Below the pieces are notes generated by a model, which was given only the letters and a program-made list of their open reading frames with translations, made no database searches and was not told where the DNA came from. Shown piece by piece: positions 44,421-56,102 of a stretch of DNA of 64,000 nt. The DNA is from Euwallacea fornicatus (Eukaryota > Arthropoda > Insecta > Coleoptera > Curculionidae): NCBI RefSeq assembly GCF_040115645.1, contig NC_089555.1, positions 3,782,001 to 3,846,000 of the forward strand, in the 5' to 3' direction. The translations under genes and the position numbers were made by a program. Numbering within the stretch: the first letter of the stretch is position 1; each line of letters starts with the position of its first letter.

Positions 44421-45511
44421 TACAGAGTGTGTCGTATTAGTGAGTTAATTTGCTAAGCGGAGATTCCTTATGCGAACACAATTAGACTTCGTTACGACAC
44501 AGTTTTCTTTGATATTTTATACTCATTATACAGGGTGCTGGAGTTAGTTTTAAAATATCACTTTTGATTATAATTTGGGCGTTTCTTAAGATAATTTAAT
44601 GAAATTTTGCAGCGATATAGAGTTCAATTAGGGGCACATTTCCTGTGTTTTGGGAAAAGAAACTTCTGGTTGGAGAAATAATGGGAAAAGTAGAGGGTCG
44701 TGTTCACGTTTTTCCCCACGTTTTTTTGGGCGCGCTAATAATGCATTTATTTAATTAATCAAATTAGTTGTTTATTCTTTTTTCATTCTCGTAAAATTTT
44801 TTATTTAAAGCTTATTTTACGACATATTTTTGCTTAATGCCCTTCAATATGTGACTCACATTTCTTATATATTTTTTCATTAAAATTTTCTTCTTTATTA
44901 ACAACACCAGAAAGATCAAATTTTTCAAAATATCCTTAACAATCCGGGTATTGGCGCGAGAATGACTGCTTTTTAAATGAAAAATCAAAACATTAATAAA
45001 TACAACGCGCACCAAGTACTAAAACGGCAATCATATGATTTTTGGAACTGCGTTCTCGACTTAGATTAAAAAATTGAACCCATGTATAGGGAGGCAATAA
45101 GCTAAAAAAATTCTAAAAGAAGCTGTCGCTCAAAATTTTGCAAGAATGAAGAAATCTAGATAAAGAAACATCTAATTTGAATATAAAAAATGCACCATTG
45201 AAGTGCGTAAAAAATTGGGAGGAAAACGTGTAAACAGCACCCCACTTTCCCCGTTATTTCTTCAAATCGTTTTGCTTAAAATCACTAGAAAGGTGCCCTT
45301 AATTGAATTATATATCACTATAAAATTTTATTAAAATATGTTAAGAAACGCCCAAATTATTAACAAAAGTAATTTTTTCAACTAATTTCAACATTCTGTT
45401 CAATGAGTATAAAGCGCCAAAGAAAAAAATGTCTTAAGAAAAGTTTAATTATTTTGGCATAAGGAATGTCCGGTTAGCCGATTGACCCATCAATACAAGA
45501 GACCCTGTGTA
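44421..45511. mobile_element. Long-TIR element M12, internally deleted
   Basis: 44421-44735 is an inverted repeat of about 45200-45511. Matched blocks include ATTCCTTATG, TTATACTCATT, AATTTGGGCGTTTCTTAA and TCAATTARGGGCAC. The ends are TACAGAGTGTG and, inward from the right, TACACAGGGTC. The middle (about 460 bp) has only a scrap like a mariner C-terminus on the minus strand (KKCESHIEGH near 44840). It sits inside the LINE remnant. Confidence 0.72.
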
Positions 45512-46404
45512 AAGACAAAGGTATTACCACAAAAACGACAACTAAAATATACACGGAATTTCAGAATTGCACGGCACTATTTGAGGTACGAATTTTCTAA
45601 TGCAAAATATAGGAAAAACTTCGTAAAAGCATATTGTATGAAAACAGTTCAGACTTTTCTGGGAATTCCGGATTTCTGCAATAAAGGAATTTAAGGGCTA
45701 ATACCCTGGTAACCAGAATTCTCGCGGTATTATCAAGGCCTAAAATTCGAAGGGTAGTGGCGTACAGTTTACTACTAGATAATCAAAGTATCTGGAATTT
45801 CATGGGCCATTGTCCAAGGTCCAACGTCTGGGGTTGCAAGAACTACACATGGTAACCGTCAATCAGAGACTAACAAAGAGCTGGTTCCCGATTCCCATGT
45901 AACCCAAATTTATGGTCTCTAAAATAAATGGAAGGACATAAATTGGACTGACCGACGATGGAATTTTCTAACCACTTTGTTTGACCACGGTTCAACCCCC
46001 TCCTGCAGGGGTGACCGAGATCTGGCCACAGGGGGGAATGAGAAAAAGAATGAAAGGTTCAGTCCCATCAGTATTTTCTCAGAAGAATCATTTGCAACCA
46101 ACCCGCGCATCGCTCAGTGTACCATCATCGTTAACAGTGCATATACAAGCAGGGTGTGGGTTCATGATTCGACGGACTCAATTACTACCTCTTGCAACCC
46201 TACAAAACTAGTTGTTCTTGGAACCACCAATGGCTAGTTATTTTTAAACCATTAACTAAGTACTGTCTCCTACAACCTGTATGGCATGGAACTACTAGTG
46301 ACACAATAAAGCATTAAAACAACCAAACATAAGTGCTTAAATCCAGTTTCTCTCGGTCTGAAAAAGAAAAAATTGAGAGTGGTCCTTCGGTGTAAACTAA
46401 AATT
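45512..46404. other. No recognisable feature
   Basis: Open frames up to 86 codons (45482-45694; 45977-46237) have no family signature. The sequence is less AT-rich around 45980-46250. The origin of this block is unclear; it does not continue the LINE in an obvious way. Confidence 0.35.
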
Positions 46405-47187
46405 GGCCCGACTGGAGTGGTGTCGTCTGAGAGTGCAATGGGTGGATGAGTGGAGAAGAATCGTGTTCAGTGATGAGAGCCGATTTTGTTTATGGCGATC
46501 TGATGGACGGTTACGTGTGAGAAGACGCGGAGGAGGGCGATTAAATTTGGACTTTTTGGAAAGGCGTCATTCTGGTTTTACACCAGGTGTCCTGGATTGG
46601 GGTGTCATCCAGTATGGTAGTCGGTCTCCTCTTGTTTTCATTTATGATAGATTAAATGCTCAGAAGTACACTAATAGTGTCTTAGAACCGTTTCTTGTAC
46701 CATACATGCACGACCATCCTGGAAGCACATTTCAACAGGATAATGCGCGACCACATGTAGCCAACGATACTTTGAGGTATTTGGAAGCTGAAAATTTGGA
46801 TACTTTGCCTTGGCCAGCTCGGTCTCCAGATTTGTCCCCAATAGAGCATGTATGAGATATAATGGGTGGGAGACTTCAACGTTTAGCTCGCCCTCCAGAG
46901 ACCATAGATGAACTCCGCGAGCAGGTGCAGCTTGCTTAGGATACAATACCACAGGAAGATATTGACAATTTAATTTTAAGCGTGCCACGTCGCTTACAGG
47001 AATGTATTAATTTAAGAGGAGATACCACCCATTATTAAATTATTATTAAATTTTTTAACTTATTCACAATAATTTTCTTTTGATATTTTGATCGTTTTTA
47101 TCTATTACCCGACCCAACGTAATGCCAGAATTTCAAACATGTACGATGTGTTCTTCTTGGTGATGCGGTTTTTTTGAAAGCCAGTGT
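46405..47187 (+). pseudogene. Tc1-A copy 2, 5'-truncated transposase and right TIR
   Basis: From 46405 the sequence aligns closely with 22205-22988 of Tc1-A copy 1. Present are FSDESRFCLWRSDG, FQQDNARPHV (the catalytic Asp is kept, unlike copy 1) and SPIEHV followed by a TGA in place of Trp (46854-46856). The TAG in place of Trp within QLA-DTIPQ (about 46937) is shared with copy 1. The right inverted repeat is present but the left end and first third of the gene are missing. Confidence 0.9.
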
Positions 47188-48049
47188 GTTATGGGAGATG
47201 AAACCACAAACGCGTTTACTTTTGCTGCACAAACAGAAGTGATTCTAATTTATAGTGAAGTATATAAAAGTAGTGTTGCTTCTCTGCGAAGATACGGTAT
47301 CGAAATAATGAGAAACTTATACAAACAGCATTTTGAATATTGACAGGATTTGACAGAGTTTGACAGAATTGACAAATAAGCGATATTTAATTGTTATGGA
47401 GTTTTGACGTTTTCATCGTTTTCACTGTCCTTGATCTTTCATATTAGACATGCTGTATTGTTCAATAAATACCTTTATGCCCCCTAGTGTCTCGATAATG
47501 AATTAACATATACAGACGTGTGACAGTGAGACATATACTTATATAAATTTTCTTCTTTATTTTGTACTGGAGAATACGTACTTCAAACAGTGCTGTGGAA
47601 TTCAGACACATGGTGGGATCTGCAAATTTGATTGAATTTATGAAATAATTTATTTATCAGGAAGTAAACGGAATTCGACCAAAAATCAAGAAAGATCAAA
47701 TTTAAGTAATAGAATGAAGATCTTAAGAAAAATATTAACATACACCAGTGGCGTGGGAACGATTTTTTTAGAGGATTTTATGCACCAATGCCTCATAAAA
47801 TACACCACCATCGATAGTAGTTAAACTCTTAAAGACTCGTATTAAGCAGCACCTTATTACCTGACACGCATACAAAATTTGAAAGCTCTATTTGCAGTGG
47901 ATAAATCACAATAAAATAAAAACTCAATTTTTTCTCCATATTAAACACTTTGTAACCCCGCAACCGATCAAGATCGGACGAATGCTTATTTCTTTATTTT
48001 GTGCCAGATAATATATACAGAGCTCAAATAATGCCGTGCAATTCTAAAA
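47188..48049. other. AT-rich, weak direct repeats
   Basis: A roughly 70-bp block (TTCTTTATTTTGT, then TGCYGTG.AATTC) at about 47550-47620 recurs in direct orientation at about 47985-48065. No gene signature. It could be the ends of an unrecognised repeat. Confidence 0.35.
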
Positions 48050-48400
48050 TAAACTGCATAAATCGATCTCCAGACCCCTAATAGAGTACAGACTCATACT
48101 GCAAACATACGCAAAGGAAAAGACAAAACACTATATACAAATTACAGAGCTATTCGCACTAAAACTAATTACAAATATTAGACATCCAAACTACCCGCTA
48201 GGCAATTCTTCCAATCAAATGCTTTACAAACACAAACCATGACAATGATAACAGAAAGACTGAAACAATTACGGGAAAAATGGAAAAACAACCCTCATAA
48301 CTGGATCGTACTGGATCCTCTCTGCATAACCAGACTTACAAAACATTCCCGCTTCCGATTCCACAACGCAACCCTATTTGAACGTTTCCAGCAATAAACT
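48050..48400 (+). pseudogene. LINE C-terminal fragment
   Basis: Frames read ISRPLIEYRLILQTYAKEK, ELFALKLITNIRHPNYPLGN and WIVLDPLCITRLTKHSRF, similar in style to the tail of Jockey-like ORF2. It lies on the same strand as the RT piece at 42760-44420 and may be its displaced end. One frame shift near 48230 is visible. The identification rests on general resemblance. Confidence 0.45.
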
Positions 48401-48420
48401 GAGCAATCCATTTTATTGTA

Positions 48421-49315
48421 TACTGTGCGGCTCTAAATTTTACCCCCCCCCCCCCCTCCCTCCCTTCCTCCCTCCCTCCCTCCCTTCCTCCCTCCCTCCC
48501 TCCCTCCCTTCCTCCCTCCCTCCTCTTTAATTGGTTAACAAATTATTATTTTTAATACATTCAAAACAAAAATTAAATAGGGAAAAATAGATTTTTTTTA
48601 TATTTGTTTTGTTAAATGTTGCTTATGTCACCGGTAGTGCAAAATAGTCGATTTTTTAAATTGAAACGTAAATCAAATGACACTTCAAATTGAAGGTTTT
48701 TCAAAACTACATTCAATGATGTATCCAACTTTAAAATCTAACGATTAATTTTCGAGAAAAACTGGTATAAATTTGGATAAAATGCAATACATACTCAGTT
48801 AAATAGTACGTAAATGATGAAAAAACTTGTTTGTTGATACGAAATCAATTTGTTTTCAATTTTGTGTTCACAAACAGTCTTTAGTTATTTCTATTTATCT
48901 TTTTATCGTTTTTTTGTTGATCAAAAACTCCTTGTAAGCACAAAATCGAAAATAAACCATTTTTCTTTTAACAAACACGTTTTTTCGTTGTTTCCGTACC
49001 GTTTAATTGAGGGTGCATTGCATGTTTACCAAAATTATAGCTGTTTTTTTCTTTAACTGATCGACAGATTTTAATCGCGATACACCATCAAGGGTAGTTT
49101 TCAAAAGCCTTTAATTTGAAGTATCCATTGACCTAAATTTCAATTTTAAAAAATGGACAATTTTGCGCCCCCAGTGATGTAGGCAACATTTTAAAAAATA
49201 AAAAAACTTCAAAAGATAGTATTTTTTGTCCTACTTAATGTTACTTTTAATTAAAAGAATAATTTCTTAAAAAGTAAATAGGTGGGGGAGGGGTATAATT
49301 TAGAGCGGCACGGTA
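48421..49315. mobile_element. Foldback/MITE with arms of about 430 bp
   Basis: The left end TACTGTGCGGCTCTAAATTT and the right end (inward TACCGTGCCGCTCTAAATTA) begin arms that remain alignable almost to the centre near 48870. Shared blocks include AAATGTTGC, GCAAAAT.GTC and ACTTCAAATT.AAGG. TA at both edges. No coding capacity. The left arm has an expanded C/T run at the position where the right arm has a short CCCCTCCCCC. Confidence 0.75.
48444..48523. repeat. Polypyrimidine (CCCT)n low-complexity tract
   Basis: A run of about 15 C followed by repeated CCCT and CCTT units. It lies within the left arm of the foldback element and has probably expanded by slippage. Confidence 0.95.
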
Positions 49316-49324
49316 GAAATATAC

Positions 49325-49845
49325 AGGGTGCGGCGCAGGAAGCAAGCATTTTTATAATGAGTAGTATTCTACCGTTTGTAACGGCAGGGTTGTGCTTCAA
49401 CGAGCATTTCACTCTTTGGCTCATAGTATTTTATTATCATCTTTTAGTTGCCACCATATAGTCGTGGAGGACGATAGAACATCCCACATACGTTTATGAT
49501 TGTTTTCTAAGGAGTGATGGATCTGCGACTGCAGTTCAATGTGAGTTTCGCCGTAGATTCAATATTAATTGGAGTGATTGTGTTCCCACGCGTGACACAA
49601 TCTTATATTACGTTAACAATTTATGAACAGGATTTGCAATAATGAAAAAAAGCCTTCCGGCCCTCAACGTACTGTGCGCACCCCAGAAAACATTGAGAGC
49701 TTGAGGCAAGCGATAGAGAAAAGCCCACTTCGCTCTCTTCGGAAATGTGCCAGATGCAATTTTCAGTGCATGATTATAAAATGCGATATTTCTGACCGTG
49801 CTGTTATGATAAAAAACAAACGATATATCAAAAACTAACGTTTCA
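49325..49845 (+). pseudogene. Mariner/Tc3-like transposase, N-terminal fragment
   Basis: A terminus-like TACAGGGTGCGGCGC at 49325 is followed by an N-terminal helix-turn-helix of the insect Tc3-like type in shifting frames. It reads AVQCEFRRRFNINWSDCVPT (near 49540), then ICNNEKKPSGPQRTVRTPEN and SLRQAIEKSPLRSLRKCA (49623-49760). The catalytic domain is missing. Confidence 0.75.
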
Positions 49846-51320
49846 ACGATTGTTTCAAAAACACTCGATTCCCATGACGGACCCTCTACTTATGAGATAC
49901 CACCAAGGGCAGGAAGGCCTAAAGATCGATAGCTCGCCTTTATTTGCAGAAACAAAGATTCAAACAAATTAATAATTCTAATATTGCTATAATTATTTTT
50001 TCGTACTAAAGAATAAAACTGAGTGAAATTTACTTTTCAACAGAGGATTCAGAGTGTTGTTGGACCGCAAATCTATCAATGTAATTGTATATTCGCCTCA
50101 ACCTCAAAAGTATCTAGTTCAAATGGATCGTGGAACAAGGTGGACATTTTTTTATATTCACAAAAACCTTTAAATTGCATATGTAGCTCGTTTTCTCTAA
50201 CAATGCAATTTTTCCAATGCATCTTTGAACAGCAAATGTAAATTTTGTTTGCATAATTTTCTGCAAATTTCTTCAAGAGTTCAAATTAGAAAAATTGTTT
50301 TGAACAACTGTTACTTGAAAGGATTCATTATGGAAAAAAGTACGTATGCAAGTTTTTCTCTTCGTTAGAAATTTCCATTGAGAGAGTTAAGATGTTCAGT
50401 TGTGTCGGTCCGAAAATGCTAGATCCTGCAACCATATGAGAATATGGGAAAGTTCTGGAACTACCCTTAATTTTTCCCTCATAAATTTATTAGTTTCAAT
50501 TCTTGACTCAGAGAAGCTTTTGCTACGTTGCCACTGTTCAACCACAATGAGTGAGTGCGGTACAATATTTTTATGAATTTAATTCTAATTCTTCCATTGT
50601 TTCTGTTACCCTTAAAAATAGCCTTTTTTCAGTTATAGTATCCTCGAGGGTCATTAATCTCCTAATTCTTCAGTTAGTTCAAACTAAAAATTTATGCCGC
50701 GTGTAAATGTTACTAACTGAGCAGTGTATCTTACATGTATCTCCGCTCCCTTCCATTGCCAGGGAAAAACTAGTAAATTCACTCGCTTTTTCGTTAAGAT
50801 GAGAACAGATATCCGATCTCAAATTCTCAACTCGACGAGTAATTGCAGTGGAAGATAAACTTACGGCCGCAAATGTTTGTACTGAACTAGAGTAGGTATA
50901 TCAAATGGAAATTCGTACACCTTAAAATTTTCTAATATTTAATGCCTTTTCTGTTGGAGATTTATTTCGATTTTCCAGTATATATCTCGCGAAGAACGGT
51001 CAAGGATGGTAGGCTTGTTATCAGATATTCATTATTTAACAATTCGATAACTGCTCGAGCAAATGTGATGTTAGTCGATACTATCGTAAAGCATTTTTAA
51101 AGAGCTTCAAAATGAACTATTACAAGTGGGAGTTACCACTTAAAAATACAAAGTTGGGGGACCGTGTGTTAGAGGCCAAACGTGGGTAGGTTAGTTGATA
51201 CATAATTTTGGTTCTCCGTACCTATTATAGGAACTGCTTCGAGGAACTTTTCGTATCTTTTCTCATTCCTGAGATATAGCCAGAGCATATTTTTAAAATG
51301 GCACCCTGTATGACTGACCC
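49846..51320. other. No recognisable feature
   Basis: AT-rich with no domain signature on either strand. A GGCACCCTGTATG word (51301-51313) looks like a CAGGGTG-type transposon end without a clear partner. Confidence 0.4.
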
Positions 51321-51324
51321 AAAA

Positions 51325-51560
51325 TTTTGGAAATCACCCCCACGAAGCCCCGACCTCAGTGTAATTAACCGTTTATGGTATCACTTTAAGGTTGCAATTA
51401 TGAATTATGAAATTTCCAACATTGACCGGTTAAAACTAGCTCTTCAGGAGGAGAGGGCGAAAACTACAACAGGAGTATGCTAAAAGTTAGTGATATATGT
51501 CGCGCCGTTTAGGAGATGCAATTGGTAATAAGAGATTGTCAACCCAATACTAATTTCAAA
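51325..51560 (+). pseudogene. Tc1-family transposase, C-terminal fragment
   Basis: FWKSPPRSPDLSVINRLWYH is the region of the last catalytic residue (Glu replaced by Asn: VIN where VIE is expected). It continues ISNIDRLKLALQEE, then, in another frame, MSRRLGDAIGNKRLSTQY and a stop, the standard Tc1 tail. The foldback at 51600-52288 follows 40 bp later. Confidence 0.75.
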
Positions 51561-51599
51561 TTGCTGAAATCTGTTTTCGTTTTTAGTGGTGTACGAATT

Positions 51600-52288
51600 T
51601 ACAGTCACTCAAAAAAGTATCTGTACAGCCGAAAAAAAATTCTGTAAACCGTAACTTTTGACTGATTTTGTTCAAATTTTGTATAATGAAAATTCAAACC
51701 GAAACTCAATTTGCGTAATTGAGCAACTTTTGAAAATTTAACTTTTAGAGTGTTTTTCAGTGTTTAAAAAAAACTCCGTTTTGAAAACTTCTTGTGCGGT
51801 GGAAATTTTTCAATGTGGTTTTAACATTCTTGTAGAGGGGATTTTTCTTCATATATCCTGAAAATTTGATCAAAATCGAACAACAAATAAGGGAGTTGCA
51901 GCTTTTTAAAGTCGTCAAAAATGTCAAAGTTTCGTCATTTTGCGCGAAAATCGTCACTCTTTGGCGTTTTTGAAGACTTTAAAAAGCTGCAACTCCCTTA
52001 TTTGTTGTTCGATTTTGATCAAATTTTCAGAATCTATGAGGAAAAATCCCCTCTACAAGAATGTTAAAGCCACATTAAAAAATTTCCACCGCACAAAAAG
52101 TTTTCAAAACGGAGTTTTTTTTAAACGCTGAAAAACACTCTAAAAGTAAAATTTTCAAAAGTTGCTCAATTATACAAATTGAGTTTCGGTTTGAATTTTC
52201 ATTATACAAAATTTGAACAAAATCAGTCAAAAGTTACGGTTTACAGAATTTTTTTTCGGCTGTACAGATACTTTTTTGAGTGACTGTA
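51600..52288. mobile_element. Near-perfect 689-bp foldback (Tc1-type MITE)
   Basis: Starts TACAGTCACTCAAAAAAGTA and ends with its exact complement. The two arms (about 51600-51937 and 51952-52288) match at all but a few scattered positions, with a loop of roughly 14 bp centred near 51944. Mirror-image open frames on the two strands (201 bp minus, 192 bp plus) encode almost the same peptide, a direct consequence of the palindrome and not evidence of a gene. The end sequence is like Tc1 termini, TA on both sides. Confidence 0.92.
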
Positions 52289-52494
52289 AGTCTGACTACC
52301 AAAAATAAAGATATTTAATTTTTTCGCATGAAATATATCCTAAAGCACTTTTTCTTTTGAGAACTTTTCCTTTTTGACCATTCTTTCCGGAATATACAAA
52401 GAAAATTTTAACATATATTTGACTAATAGAAATTAATAACACATTAGAAAGTTTCAAAAGGTACGAGTGTCAACTTGATATACCGTAAATTATA

Positions 52495-53777
52495 TTAGGA
52501 CTACTGGAAAGTTCTGTCCGTTTATGAAGAAGAAGGAAATTATCTAGTTTTTCATCCATCTAACAATGTATACTGTGCGATATAATATCCATTATTGTTT
52601 ATGACTTCTTGCCAGCGCAATGGCAATTTGTAAATCCCATTTTTGAAGAATGTCCTGTCTTCGGAGACGAAAAACTCAAGAATAGCCGTTTTGACATCTT
52701 CTTCATTTTCGAACTTTTTCCCGCCAAAAAATTTTGCACAGAGAGGAACAAGTGAAAATCAGAGGGTGCAAGGTCTGGGGAGTATGGATGCGAGAGAATT
52801 TCCCAGCTTAGCTCTGCGATTTTCTGGCGAGTCGCCAAAGCTGCATGTGGTCTGGCATTGTCGTGGTGCAATATGATTTGCTTCCTGTTGTACATTACCG
52901 GCCTCTTTTCCTGGAGTGCTCTCTTTAACTCATCCATTGCCAACAGTATATCTCCGATTCGAGCTTTTCGTTCGGTTTCAAAAGCTCGTAATGGATTGGT
53001 CCTTGGATGTCTCACCATATACACAACATTCTCTTTTTAAGACTCAATCCAGGTTTAGGAGTGAAGAGGGTAAGTTGTCCGGGATTACAATACGCTCTTT
53101 TCCTTACAATGTTTTCATACGTAATCCACTTTTCATCACTAGTAATCATACGGTCCAAGAAAGGTTCACTTTTGTTCCGAGCGAGCAGAGATGTGCATAT
53201 GACGATGCGGTCATGCAAATTTTTTTCACTTAACTCATGAGGCACCCATATGGAATATTTATAGACCAATCCTAGTTTCCGAATATGGTCCAGAAGTGGT
53301 TCGTTGAGCTGAGTTAAGTTTCTCCGCGATCTTCAATGTTGTTAGAAAAGGATCTTGATGTATCATGGTCTTTAGAATATCATCATCAATCAGAGATGGC
53401 CGCCCAGAACGTGTCTTATCACTGAGACCGAAATCACCTGCTTCAAATTTTTCGAACCATCTCCTACATGTTCTTTCTGAACCAGCATCTCCTCCAAAAA
53501 CTTTCCATAAATTTTGACATGCTTCGGTAGCATTTCTACCCCGCTGGATTTTATGCAACATACAGCGCCTCAAATGAACTTTATTAGTACCCATGTTTTC
53601 ACGATCGCGTCTAGTTTAATAATGATATGAGATATCTTTACTGTAGTTTATTTCGAATGAAACATGTATATACATGCAGTTATGAAGAAACACGGCCATA
53701 AATGGCTCAAAAAAGTATACGCATACATGTTTAAACTTGAAACGAAATTATCGGATAGGACTGTCCGGTAGACCTAA
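52495..53777 (-). mobile_element. Classical mariner (1.28 kb)
   Basis: Ends TTAGGACTACTGGAAAGTTC and, inward from the right, TTAGGTCTACCGGACAGTCC, flanked by TA (52493-52494, 53778-53779). The length and ends are typical of a DD34D mariner. One transposase pseudogene on the minus strand. Confidence 0.88.
52599..53594 (-). pseudogene. Mariner transposase, two frameshifts, one-codon deletion in the active site
   Basis: Starts MGTNKVHLRRCMLHKIQRGR at 53594. The N-terminal DNA-binding part includes ACQNLWKVFG, RRWFEKFEAGDFGLSDK and TRSGRPSLIDDDIL. A second frame (53269-53012) has the linker WVPHELSE and MITSDEKWI (first Asp). A third frame (53024-52599) has ILHHDNARPHAA (second Asp) and PYSPDLAPSDFHLF (third Asp). 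I count 33 residues between the last two; classical mariners have 34, and the difference falls in LSHPYSPD, one Pro short of the usual HPPYSPD. Frameshifts near 53265 and 53020 inactivate it. Confidence 0.92.
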
Positions 53778-53779
53778 TA

Positions 53780-54908
53780 CTTCTGCTATTTCTAGTACGC
53801 ACATTTGAAGAAATTCGTCATCTTTAAGCAGTCTACCTTCTTCAGCAATGAGTGTTACGATACCGTAACTGACTTTAACCACGACTTCATTTTGGTTCGA
53901 ATTTTTTTTCAACATTTTTTCTTTTTTAATTTTTCTCGGCTACACAAAATATTCTTGAGATGTTCACACTTTTCTCTCGCTATTCTCCTTCGAGCTTCTC
54001 TCATGTTTTCACCCCGTCGTGGGTCTCTTCAATATCTCATCAACGTCAACGTCTCTTCAAAATGGAAATTAAAATTTTCTTTCAAAATTGCCACAGTTGC
54101 GTTGTAAACAAGGCAGAAACTCCTGTCTTTACACTGCATGAAAAAGTATTTCATTGTCCAATGCCCATTAAAAACTTGACGTTCATTTATCACCTTTCTC
54201 TTCTTTGATAATATTTTTAAATAAACTGTTGCACAGAAGTTATGGAATTTTAGTAATTTTGAAATTATTTTAAAATTTGTCGATTATTGTTTACCAAATT
54301 TCCATATATGAAGATTTGAATGTTTACTATCTTGTCTGAATTGTGTAAAAAAATCTGACTACAACATTTGAATGTTTTACATTTATTTTTCATGTACAAT
54401 ACGCTACTGAAGTTAGGCGTGATGCTCCCGACTCACCCTGTATAAAACACGCTGGCACATACACATCTGTGTATGTATCGTTAACAAAGCGTGTTAACTG
54501 TTTCACTGTATCGATACTTATAGCCTTAATAGCGACTTAGTAAAATTTCCCATGTGCTTTTATGTGGCATTAATATTTCATATAGAGAATATTTGTAAAT
54601 TATTCTTACCCACAAGTATCAAGGGCCGAACTTGTCCCGTGGACCATGGTTTGGTGAACCCTGATGTAAGACGTTGAGAACTCGCCTGAAATTTCAATAT
54701 ATACGAGATATATAATTATTTATGATTGGACCAAAGTACATGAAGCGATTGAAAGTACAATAATAATAATAATTTCCGTTATTGCCACTAAAATAACTCT
54801 ACAGCATAAATCATTATAAATGGAACAACCGAAAGCTTGAGATATTACACATTAAATGGTGATGATTGGTGAACAAATGCCCTATCCGAAAGTTGATAGT
54901 TTCGGATA
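53780..54908. other. No recognisable gene
   Basis: AT-rich. A CACCCTGTATAA word (54436-54447) resembles a transposon end. An imperfect palindrome (ACACATCTGTGTATGT) lies near 54462-54477. No coding signature. Confidence 0.4.
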
Positions 54909-54910
54909 TA

Positions 54911-55209
54911 CAGGTTGTTTCAAAATTAACTGTACATACGCTACCAAGGGTTAGAGTACCATCTTTTTCCATGATTCAAATTTATCCATATATCGTAGGT
55001 ATTCACTATTGACATACCGGGCTTTTGTCGCTTTTTTATTCAATGACTTTATAGGCATAAATTTTAACATACTCGTTATAACTAACCTACATTTTGTGGA
55101 TAGCCACGTGTTAACGCACACCACAAGATACCATTATCAGAATTTAAAAATGGCAGGTCCGGGCTAGAAAATAGCGAATTTAGAAATTTGCATGATTTTG
55201 AATCCCCTG
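54911..55209. repeat. MITE, 299 bp, copy 1
   Basis: Ends CAGGTTGTTTCAAAAT and, inward from the right, CAGGGGATTCAAAAT, with TA on each side. An inverted second copy lies at 59137-59410, next to the second M7 copy. No coding capacity. Confidence 0.7.
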
Positions 55210-55414
55210 TATATTATTTTCCTTGAAACCATATGGAGCCTTCAATAAAGCATTAAATGCTGTCTTTACTACATTAGTTTCATAATTCTCACATGTATCA
55301 TTTTTTATCAATAATAAAAAATGTTTTTTTTATTTTAATATTCAGTCATTGTCAGAAATAAACACTAACTTTGTATTGTAATAACGAAAAATTAAAATAT
55401 CTAACAACAATTGC

Positions 55415-56070
55415 TGTTAGGGACTCTAAGTTATTGGTTGTTTTTGTTTCTATTTATTTTTTTTATTGTTGTTAATGTTAGGTTTATTGTATACTGTCAT
55501 TTACTCCCTTAAGTTACGCCTATGTACTGCGATACTTATTCGGATAATACCATCTGGGTGCCAGACCACATGGCCCATCAGGCCAAAGCTAAGGATACGC
55601 TTTGGTTGGGGAATGTGCTACTAGTCGAAGAAGCTTTCTCTATAGGGACTATTGCTTTGATGGTCAATTTGTTGGACCCGCAATATTCCCAGAAAAGCGA
55701 TTAGTATAGATATTCCCCAGATGGCCACGAGTTATGGGATTCGTTGTAGCCATAGCTTATAATGGTTCTTGGTGGTGGTGCGCCCCTGGTTGGAATTCTT
55801 CGGGGTTAGTACTTAAGGGATAATCGGAGCAATTTTCGCTCTCTTTTTTCTGCTCTTCCTGTGGTCTGGTCGGGTGAAAGCTACGTCGGTGACGGGATGT
55901 GATCCGCATCATATCGTGTAACCCGCCCAATAAGCATTCTCCCTATTCTTCGTTACTTAGACCAAGATTCTTACATTCTTTTGAGATAAGTGCATAGTTA
56001 ATACAGTCCATTTTTACATAAAACAAATTGTCTTTGTCGTGTTTTATTTATCGAAGGAACACCCTTAACA
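55415..56070 (+). repeat. Solo LTR, family LTR-A, copy 4
   Basis: Starts TGTTAGGGACTCTAAG and ends CACCCTTAACA, 656 bp, with a perfect 5-bp duplication ATTGC (55410-55414 and 56071-56075). This copy best defines the family as an LTR. It lies in M7 about 30 bp past the transposase stop region. Confidence 0.88.
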
Positions 56071-56102
56071 ATTGCAATACAATAACACAAAAAAAGCAGA
56101 GA

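Noticed and set aside
51757..52131. Two small frames on opposite strands encoding almost the same peptide
   Set aside because: They are mirror images produced by the palindrome at 51600-52288, with no independent coding signal.
54455..54490. Short palindrome as a regulatory site
   Set aside because: Imperfect and of a length expected by chance in AT-rich DNA; no supporting context.
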